NCBI GenBank assembly: GCA_002914845.1
Contig: JXTC01000025.1
Coordinates: 511,606 to 575,605 of the forward strand
Reading direction: 5' to 3'
Origin: Trema orientale
Taxonomy: Eukaryota > Streptophyta > Magnoliopsida > Rosales > Cannabaceae
Length of the DNA: 64,000 nucleotides
Under the pieces are notes generated by a model. That model was not told the DNA's origin. It worked only from the letters and a program-made list of their open reading frames with translations, and made no database searches. The position numbers and the translations under genes are program-made. This document shows, piece after piece, positions 55,676-64,000 of this stretch; position 1 is the first letter of the stretch; every line of letters starts with the position of its first letter.

Positions 55676-58600
55676 TAGATGAATTCCATTCCAAATATAG
55701 GAGAAAGTAAGGATGTGGAAAGAGAAAGAAGGAGAGAAAGTCATGAGATAGATTCCAACCACAGGTTCGACTCCGAATCTCAGCCTATACCTTGACCTCC
55801 AATCATGATCTAAACCATAATCCTTGACTTTGAACCCCAACCACAATCTCTGACCTATCCCTGATCCCACAACCCCAGTTCCCTAAAAACCCAAGTTTTT
55901 TATGTTTAATGCTAACATCTGTACATATTGTTTGTACAGTCAGTCTTTGGTGAATCTCTTCCAAGTATGGTGAAAAGACCATGTCTTTGGCATAACTGAA
56001 TTTAATGTCAATTTCATATGGGCTTAGTTGATTCTCACTGTAACTGTCATACTTGATGAGTTATTTTAGGCCGTGTGATTTCATCTCTTGATTCTAGCTC
56101 AAAGCCTCCATATATAGTTTAAATTTATTGAGTCTGGGCTCTACTTGTAATACAGGTACTCTTATGGAGAAGAATTGGATCTAAGATTTATCTATTATTA
56201 GTCTATAGCATATTCATAGTGACAACTGCATGCATATCCTTCTCACACATTCTTGGTCTCATTACAAAATACAAAAAGAAGGTGAAACGGAAAGGGGAAA
56301 GGGAACAAAAAATAAAATAAAATACTCCTTTTAAAATAATAAAGCTAATAAAATTTTGTTATAAAACTAATAATTCGAGGAAAAAAATATTCCTTTCTAA
56401 AATTTGAAATCATAAATAAAATTTTTGTTTTTTGATTTCAAATTTTATAAATAAAATATTGAAAATGTATCCAAGTATAGCCTTAATGATCAGTTCTCGA
56501 AGTGTTAATTGTTTAAGAAAAAATTAATCAAATTGTATGCTTTAAGAATATTTTAATTTTATAATAAAATTGCAATCAATCAACCAGCCTCAAATTCGTA
56601 TAAATCGTAGGTTATACATAATTGGTGAGATTTTTGCTCTAAATAGTGTTGAAATCCGGACCAAGGTTTATTGCATGTTATTTATGATGAATTTTGGTGA
56701 TCGTAAATGTTTTGAAATATCCAAAATAAGGGGAGATGCTAGCAAAATTTTACCATAAACCATCGAACACACTCTGAGGCACTTTAAAGCATATAATTTT
56801 GGAGTAATTATAAATTCGTATCAAAGATAAGCTCTATAGAATTTTTTTACTTCTTTTGTTTTCTAGTTAATTAGAAGCGATAATTAATCTCGAAAATTGA
56901 TTGCGTGTTTGTAGATGGCTAACTGATTGAAATTAAGTTTGTTCGTTCCATGTGAGAATTTACTTTTTTAACGAGTAAAAGGTGACAGAGAAGAAAGTGA
57001 TGATCCTAGTAATTTGTTGACTGCCTTCGGAAATTATATATAATGCATAAAGAGCAATGGAATTAATTAATTAAGCTATGAAATATACGTCAGCCTCATC
57101 GGAATTAATAGAGGGCGTCATTGCAGGAGAGTTTCTCGCAGCTGAAATGAGCCTTAAGTTCGATTTGAGGTTCAATTTTGGGCTTTATATTGGATCCTAT
57201 CTCGCCGGTTTTACACCAATGAGGTAGTTTATTGAGATAACCGTAGATCACTTACTCTAGTTAGCTGTAAAATTATATTTGTTTTTTCTAGATTTCGACG
57301 CATATTCTTTAGTTACACGTAATGCTTGAGCTTCCCCTAAAAAGAATACGTAATTAAGCAATATAAAATATCTTTGTTCTTCAGAGAAAAAAAAAGAAAA
57401 AAGAAAAACAACAATAATAATAACATTAATAATGAAAATTTACACGGACATCTCCCGAGTTTAGCAATAATTACAGTGATACTTCTACCTGAACTAATCC
57501 TGATGACACCCTTGGCCCCGGGTCTGGAAACAGTTTCAAGAATCAATGAAGTTTTCACCAGTTAACTATTTTTCGTACATGGATGCTGTGTAATTTGACA
57601 TAAAATAAGGATGTCGATAACTTTTTTTTTGTAATAATAATAACATTCAATAACAATATAAAATATAAACTATTCATCAGGTACTTCGCACAAACATAAA
57701 CCCAATTTTTGTCGAGGAAATTTATCAAATATACCCGACATGGATTTTGGAAACTTCCTTTCGCATCGCTTTACACAATGGTCCTTGGTACGACATGGTA
57801 CTCCATCACCCAATGGAATTCTCTTGGTGTTAATCGATTCTTTCATTCAATACAAAAACAAATGTTAAATGCTTAGTTTACAGTGTAAAATACTATTTCA
57901 TAAAAACAAAAAGAAAAAAAAGTTAAACAGAAAAGATAACAGACTTAAAAAGAAGAAAATATGTAGAGATTGATCCACGTTTAGATCGAATATGGGTTAA
58001 TATGCAAGTATATAGGACTCGTGGTAGGGCTTATGTGAAAAGAGTACTTTTATGGCTATTCGTAGAATCTAATTATAGATAAAATCTAATTTTAGGTGTT
58101 GGATCATAAACTTGTTTTAGGCCCAAGTCCTTTACTTGAACTTCAGTCCAAGACAAGAAATTTCTGATATTATACATGCAATTCATGTTCTATGCATTAT
58201 TGAAGTGAGATTTTAGTTAGCTAAGTGTGTGATCAAGAATAAAAGAGTGTTAGATATTATGTTAGTATGAATTATTTATTTTGTGGTGTATGTTGATTTA
58301 GAATAAATATAAATAACCTCCTCACCTTGCGTTGAAAGTATCAAGTAAAAAGCAAAGCTTCAAAGAGTGAACTAGGAAATAAAACAAACATAAATTCTTA
58401 TGAGTGAGTGAACTTGAAGGGTGAAATTGAGAGTTTTTTCTTATAATAATATTTGAGTGACTAATAAAGCTTGTTTTAGTTTTAGTATTAGGTAATAGGA
58501 CATCTGTGTAGCGGTGTGAGCTAATCTCAACTAGAACTAAGATTCTACTTTTTCTCTTTTATAAATACACCTAGTTTGTACTCATCTTAATTATATGAAA

Positions 58601-58999
58601 AAAGTAAGAAAGTGATAATTTTGTGCGTGTAAAAGGGGCTCTTGGAGTATCCATGTGAGGAAAACGAAAGTGCGTGACAGGACTCCTGTTGACGTTTCAA
58701 ATGACATGAATTAACCATGAGTGTAGTTGTTCTATTTCTCAATAAGAAGCTCCTCAATAGTCTCTTTCGGGTGTAGTAATATTAATCGAACCACGTCAAA
58801 TTTCAGTATTGTTTATCTTCTTGTTTGTATGTATAGATCCATACTAAATATAGATATTTGGATCAAATACGTTTCGTAGCTAAGTAGGTATTACAACTGA
58901 GAACCCACAATCTAGAGGATCGCTCCTCCACAACAATATCTGGTACTACTACGTATGGAGAAATTCACATCTTTTTTAAGGTGATTGAAAAATATACTT
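55676..58999. other. AT-rich DNA, no gene recognised
   Basis: About 3.3 kb with short frames only. At 55740-55880 a degenerate repeat of words such as TTGACCTCC, AATCATGATC and CTTTGAACCCC is visible. A purine-rich run lies at 57383-57410. Confidence 0.5.
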
Positions 59000-59002
59000 C
59001 AT

Positions 59003-59054
59003 CAGTTTTGAAACCGACGAATATACAAATGACATTGTAAGTCACTGTTATATC
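59003..59054. repeat. Left copy of a diverged direct repeat flanking the gag-only element
   Basis: CAGTTTTGAAACCGACGAAT and onwards to TTATATC resembles 61687-61735, on the other side of the element. It is much longer than the 5-bp target duplication (ATATC, 59050-59054 and 61678-61682). Confidence 0.75.
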
Positions 59055-59696
59055 TGTTGATATATGTGAACATATGTAAACAGATCTATGTAAACACATG
59101 TGTACCTATGTGTAAATAAATGCTCACCAATTAGCCGTCATAGTAATAGTAAAAAGGGCAGCCGTAATAGCAATAGTAAAAAAGACAGCCATAATAGCAA
59201 TAGTGAAAAGGGTAGCGGTAATATCAATAGTAAAAGGTGGGGTTCTCACTACCTTTCAAGTTCTATAAATACGGGCGCTTCATCACTTATTTTGTATCCC
59301 AAAACTTAGAAATATTTTAACTTATCTCTTTCAATTAAATCCTTCCTTTTCCCTTTGTTTCTCCTTTCAAAGAAAGTAGAGTTTCTTTGTGAAAGAGGAG
59401 GTTTCAAAGAGTGGCGATGTAAGGTGTGAGTGAGAGAATACTTGTGAGAAAGTATTTGGGTGTATTGGGATTATTGGGTAGGAAAAAGAGAAATCTATAT
59501 GATTGTAGAAACTTTTTATATAGTGAAATTCTTTTCTGAGAGAGAGTGGTTTTTCTCCTGATTTGGGAGTTTTCTACTTAAATTTTTATGTTGTGAGATT
59601 AGTTTCTATTCCCTGTTATTATTTCTCTATTATTCTGACATTTCTTTGAAGTGAGATCCTGAGAGAGGCGAATCTGGGTCGGTTAGATTCCTAACA
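59055..59696 (+). repeat. 5' LTR of the gag-only element
   Basis: TGTTGATATATG to TTCCTAACA. TATA box CTATAAATACG near 59262. Four 27-bp subrepeats at 59133-59240. Confidence 0.93.
59133..59240 (+). repeat. Four 27-bp subrepeats in the U3 of the LTR
   Basis: Units start at 59133, 59160, 59187 and 59214 (AGCCGTAATAGCAATAGTAA and variants). The same array is at 61114-61221 in the 3' LTR. They lie just upstream of the TATA box, where enhancer repeats are common. Confidence 0.85.
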
Positions 59697-59698
59697 AG

Positions 59699-59710
59699 TG
59701 GTATCAGAGT
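59699..59710 (+). other. Primer-binding site of the gag-only element
   Basis: TGGTATCAGAGT, two bases after the LTR, an iMet-type site. Confidence 0.85.
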
Positions 59711-59852
59711 AGGATTTTTCAGTGCACTATAGCTTGGTATTAGTCTAAGAAATTTTGTGTAAGGAGATTGTGTTCAAGTACGAGTATTTGGACCCTTTAA
59801 TCCTTCTTGAAAATTTTCTTAGCAGTTTTTCAAGCTAGAAGTGCGAAGCGAG

Positions 59853-60671
59853 ATGTCAAGAAACAAGAATTCAATTCTGGTTAGAGTTGATATGGAGAAG
59901 TTGAATGGGAACATCAATTTTGGCTTGTGGCAAATACAAGTCAAGGATTTAGTGATTCAATCTGGATTACACAAGGTTTTGAAAGGCAGAGAGGTTTACA
60001 AGGGTAAAGATTCTGAGAAATCCAGTATGAGTGATAAAGACTGGGATGATCTGAATGAAAGAACTGCAAGTGTGATATACATATATATCTGGCAAAAAAT
60101 GTCCTTGTAAATGTGCTTAGAATAACGATAGCCAAAGATCTTTGGGGAAAACTTGAAGAATTATATCAGGCGAAAAGTATCTCAAATCGAGTGTACCTGA
60201 AGGAGTAGTTTTATACACTTCATATGAATGAAGGTACAAAAAATTTCTAATCATCTTAGTATCTTGAATGGTATCGTTTCTGAACTGGAGGCTATTATAA
60301 TGAAGATTGAAGATGAAGATAATGCATTGCGATTCATCTGGTCTCTTCGACCTTCCTATGAGCATATGAAAACTATTTTGGTGCTTCGAAAGGAGACTGT
60401 AGTTTTTTCTGAAGTCACAAGTAAACTTTTATCCGAAGAAAGAAGACTGACTGGTGGTGGAAGTAATGCTCCATCTGAGGGTTCAGAATTGACAGTTGAC
60501 ACTAGGAAGAAAAAGTCTCGAAAAAAGAATGTAATCTGCTGGGGGTATGGACAATCTAGGCACCTGAAAAGAAATTGTCAGAAAGATAGAGCGGGTTCGG
60601 CTGAAGGCTCCAAATCTGGTAAAGGTGCTAATATTATCTCCTACGATGGAGATGATGATCTCGTCCTTTGA
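59853..60671 (+). pseudogene. Copia-type gag, broken
   Basis: ATG at 59853 (MSRNKNSILVRVDMEKLNG). The conserved gag start NINFGLWQIQVKDLVIQSG is followed by a frame ending at 60110. Similarity continues in other frames (TIAKDLWGKLEELYQAKS near 60123) and then in the frame of 60228-60671 (NHLSILNGIVSELEAI, LRPSYEHMKTIL). The zinc knuckle (60537-60578) reads CWGYGQSRHLKRNC, with Tyr in place of the second Cys. It ends in an acidic tail at 60671. The retained full-length gag layout suggests Gag once mattered for this element's movement. This copy cannot encode it. Confidence 0.88.
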
Positions 60672-61024
60672 TCATGATATGTGCATCTTTATGGCGTGCC
60701 GCTTATCTCCAAAGATGCCATCAAAGAGGAGGTGTCACAATTAGTGGCAATAAGTTTGCACACATATATTAGTTTGGCGTTGATGTAAGGTATGTGCTAA
60801 ATGATATCGATGGCTGATGGACACCCAGATAAGCCAAACGTGGGAGTCAGCACCATAGTCATCAGCAAGTTTCTTTCGACATGAGCCGAGATGAAAATCT
60901 TAGAATTCGTCAATTCTAAGTGGTATACTCATATGGTAGAGTATGATTGTCAGTAAAGACAATAATAACAATATAAGCTATGAGATGAGATCGTATATGA
61001 AGATGTGATTGAAATCAAGTCTTC
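60672..61024 (+). other. Short remainder between gag and polypurine tract
   Basis: About 350 bp with no frame. It includes the word GCACCATAGTCATCAGC and shows no pol similarity. Confidence 0.7.
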
Positions 61025-61035
61025 AAGTGGGAGAT

Positions 61036-61677
61036 TGTTGATGCATGTGAACATGTGTGAACAGATCTATGTAAACATATGTGAACATATGTATAAACAA
61101 ATACTCACCAACTAGCCATCATAGTAATAGTAAAAAGGGTAGCCATAATAGCAATAGTGAAAAAGGCAGCTATAATAGCAATAGTGAAAAAGGCAACCAT
61201 AATAGCAATAATAAAAGGTGGTGTTCTCACTACCTTTCAAGTTCTATAAATACGGAGGTTTCATAACTTATTTTATATCCCAAAACTAAGAAGCATTTTA
61301 AATTCTCTCTTCTAATTAAATTCTTTCTTTTCTCTTTATTTCTCCTTTTAAACAGAGTAGAGTTTCTTTGTGAAAGAGGAGGTTTCAAAGAGTGGCGGTG
61401 TAAGGTGTGAGTGAGAGAATACTTTTGAGAAAGTGCTTAGGTGTATTGGGATCATTGGGTAGAAATGAGGGAAATTTATATGATTGTAGAAGCTTTTCAT
61501 ATAGAGAAATTCTTTTCTGAGAGACAATATTTTTTCTCATGACTTAGGAATTTTCCACTTAAATTCTCGTGTTGTGAGATTGATTTCTATTTCCTGTTAT
61601 TATTTCTCTATTATTCTGATATTTCTTTGAATTGAGATCCTGAGAGAGGCGAATCTGGGTCAGTCAGATTCCCAACA
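61036..61677 (+). repeat. 3' LTR of the gag-only element
   Basis: 642 bp, TGTTGATGCATG to TCCCAACA. Same length as the 5' LTR, with scattered substitutions. Confidence 0.93.
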
Positions 61678-61686
61678 ATATCTTGG

Positions 61687-61735
61687 CAGTTGTGAAACCG
61701 ATAAATATACAGATGATGTTGCAAGTTACTCTTAT
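61687..61735. repeat. Right copy of the diverged direct repeat flanking the gag-only element
   Basis: CAGTTGTGAAACCGATAAAT to CTTATC, similar to 59003-59054 at roughly four of five positions. Confidence 0.75.
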
Positions 61736-62006
61736 CTTTTTAGTTTCTAATTGATGAGGTATATATATCTTATCGGTTTAAAACCCACGATATGAGAATA
61801 TCTTATTGGTTTACACATATCTTATTGGTTTTAAAACGTGTAAAGTAAAAAAAAAAAAAATTTTGAATAAATTTTTGCTTTGTGGCCAGGTCTGACCGCC
61901 TCTCTCCGTGGCTTGATCTTGCCATGATTGTAACTGCGGTTGTTTTAGCTGCCCATGTATCCTTATTCTGTTTGAAGATGATTTCATGACTAAAAGATGG
62001 AGATGT

Positions 62007-62136
62007 GAAAGGAAGAAAAGAAATAAAAAAAAAAAAAAAGAGGAAGAGGAAAGGGAAAAAAAAAAATAAGAAGAGAAATTAGAAAAAAAGGGGGGAGGGG
62101 GGAAGAGGAAAGAGAAGAAGAATAATAAAAGAAAAG
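62007..62136 (+). repeat. Nearly pure purine tract, about 130 nt
   Basis: Only a handful of T and no C in 130 bases, including two G6 runs at 62090-62102. Such tracts can form triplex DNA. It produces a spurious Phe/Ser-rich frame on the minus strand. Confidence 0.85.
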
Positions 62137-62570
62137 ATGTTACCATTCACATGCATGAATGAGAATATAGATTGATAACTATATTATAATAGAGTTATTT
62201 GGTGTTTTAAATATAATATTTTGTTATGTTCAGTAAATTTATAAGTCAAACAGGTGAAAAATGAGAAAAAATATAGTGATGGGAACCTAAAAAGGTAAAT
62301 TTATCATATCATGATTTAGTAAAGAAAAAGAAATGATGAAAAAAGAAACTTGTTGAGCCTCGAAACCCATGTGCGGAAGGATTACTCATCAACTTAGGTC
62401 TTCAGCCATCGATCAAGCTTCAAAACACACCCATCAGGTGCATGTTCTTGAACGCTGATAATAGCGAATAGGTGTGTCTAGAAGAGGAAAACAATAGAAT
62501 TGGAAAAGGAATGGAATTCGAATTCATATGTTTAGTTGAAAATTTGAGTTAAGTTTGAATCAAAATCAAT

Positions 62571-63109
62571 ATGTTTGGTTAGTACAGAATTGAATAGACT
62601 AATAATTATTTGACAAAAATATCTCTAACTTCAATCCTTACTTTATGTTTTACAAAAATATATTAAAATATATTTAAAGTTTTTATTATTTGATAACAAC
62701 AAAAATAATTACTATATCTAGAGAAAAATATAAATTGATTTCAATATTTTAATTTTTTTATGCATTATATATTAAGTTCTTATTACATTATATTAACAAA
62801 AATAATTTTACATATAGATAAGAATATAAATTGATTCAAAATATTTTTACGCATATTAAATCATATCAATTATATGTTATACATATACACAATAGTAGCT
62901 CTCAAACTTCCGAGAATATATTAGAAAATAACATATTAAATATAGATAATATAAGGGATAATGTTGGAAAATAATATTTTAAATAACATAGCAGTGGAAA
63001 GAAAAGGATATTCTAGTGGTCCACTTTAGGAATAGAAAATCCATCATTTTGGCAGAATAATCGTTCCATGGGAATATCTCTTCTTGTGCATTTGTGTCAA
63101 ACCAAACAT
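62571..63109. mobile_element. Possible MITE
   Basis: ATGTTTGGTT (62571-62580) and its exact inverse AACCAAACAT (63100-63109) bound an AT-rich, non-coding 540-bp segment. The word is common in ends of plant MITEs. Target duplications were not identified. Confidence 0.25.
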
Positions 63110-64000
63110 AGAAATAAATATTTGTAAGAATAGCCATTCTATTTTAATGGTCATTTCATCGTACCAAACAATGATTGATGTATAGTTAGACGTGTCCATG
63201 TTTGATAATAACTCTACTACCACGTGCAAATCCCAACGTTAAATAAAAAAATATTTAAAAAAGAAAGCATTTGGATAATAACTCTACAAGACGTGTACAA
63301 GCAGTTAGGATAAAAGGTTACAAAATTGCAAAACAATAAACATTTAAAAAATAAAGCAGCTGATCACAATGCGAAAACTAAGTTGATTTCTTTTTTTATA
63401 TATAGTTATACATATGAGGATTTTAGTAATAGAAATGACTAACGGATTTGGACCGTCTATCACTATGGACCCACATGGACTATGGACCCACATGATCAGT
63501 GAAAGCATAGTAATTGACCAGCCAAAGTGCTACTGACGCTAGTATTTAATTATATTTATATATATGTGTGTATATATATAATTTATTATATGCTCACAAA
63601 TAGCTATTGATAGTTATATTCTTTAATTAATGGATAAAAAATTGTTAATCAGTGATCAGGCGATAAAGAAAAAGAAGTGTCCTGATCTAGATTCTAGAGG
63701 TAAAGAAACCTTTATTCTACCTAAGGTTATTTTATGAGAGTTCCACTAATTGGTATCTAAGAAATCATGATTGTTACTTGAGTTTTAACTACTATATATA
63801 GTTGACTTGCTTAATCTCTAAAAAAAGCAAATAGTTCAATTAAAAAACAGATAATTACTCGTTACTGTACAATCACACAATCTTAATATTATATTATATT
63901 TTATTATGTAATTTCTTATTCATAAAATTGGGAAACATGAAGTCACACTCATCTATATAACGAGGGTTCAATCTTATTATTCTACACACATAACAATATA
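63110..64000. other. AT-rich DNA, no gene recognised
   Basis: Contains a perfect 17-bp tandem duplication (63462-63478 and from 63479, word ACTATGGACCCACATG) and a TA/TG microsatellite near 63555-63580. Confidence 0.5.

Larger units (their letters stand above)
59055..61677 (+). mobile_element. Gag-only non-autonomous LTR retrotransposon (TR-GAG type)
   Basis: 2623 bp. Two 642-bp LTRs (59055-59696 and 61036-61677), iMet-type primer site, one gag region, polypurine tract AAGTGGGAGAT at 61025-61035, and perfect ATATC target duplications. Between the end of gag (60671) and the polypurine tract only about 350 bp remain, with no protease, RT, RNase H or integrase. This matches the described TR-GAG class. 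It must have moved with enzymes from another, probably copia, element. Confidence 0.92.

Noticed and set aside
61811..62146. Phe/Ser-rich minus-strand frame
   Set aside because: Translation of the purine tract at 62007-62136.

Overview
The window is plant nuclear DNA, most likely from a eudicot: it is AT-rich, introns are short with T-rich tracts, one host gene is a plant-type methylenetetrahydrofolate reductase, and most of the sequence is LTR retrotransposon. Only two host genes are well supported: a truncated MTHFR (9811-11650, +, five exons) and a small secreted proline-rich protein (36402-36770, -). I cannot name the species.

Layout. 1-3309: 3' part of a Tat/Ogre-type Ty3/gypsy element read on the minus strand (integrase end at 3010-3309), with a decayed, apparently spliced gene on the opposite strand (91-2382) and a 56-bp tandem repeat between them. 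4124-8413: two old gypsy-type LTRs back to back (the second is tentative). 8661-11850: MTHFR and its promoter. 13198-16034: a 2.5-kb gypsy LTR, primer site and start of an internal region. That region is split by a complete but coding-dead Athila-type element (16035-25157, -) with perfect 5-bp target duplications, a tRNA-Asp primer site and a 615-base assembly gap. 27217-27834: possible hAT-like element. 28871-34721: a gypsy element (+) whose 3' end is reduced to an LTR scrap. 36402-36770: proline-rich gene. 37243-37730: solo copia LTR with perfect target duplication. 41008-41620: a 74-bp minisatellite. 42655-47940: a rearranged gypsy element (-) carrying a tandem duplication of gag/protease. 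48929-55670: a full-length copia element (+) related to the solo LTR. 59055-61677: a short element with two 642-bp LTRs and only gag (TR-GAG type), with perfect target duplications. 61683-64000: AT-rich DNA with a long purine tract and a possible MITE.

Every retroelement coding region carries stops or frameshifts, so none looks autonomous now. Many lesions look like C-to-T or G-to-A changes, as expected of methylated, silenced copies.

Most worth a second look: the catalytic-domain-only MTHFR (poly-lysine insertion, GC-AG intron, new C-terminus), the spliced antisense gene in the Tat element, the gag-only element sitting at the edge of a diverged 50-bp target repeat, the long RNA hairpins in the copia leader, and the rearrangement junctions in the two gypsy copies.
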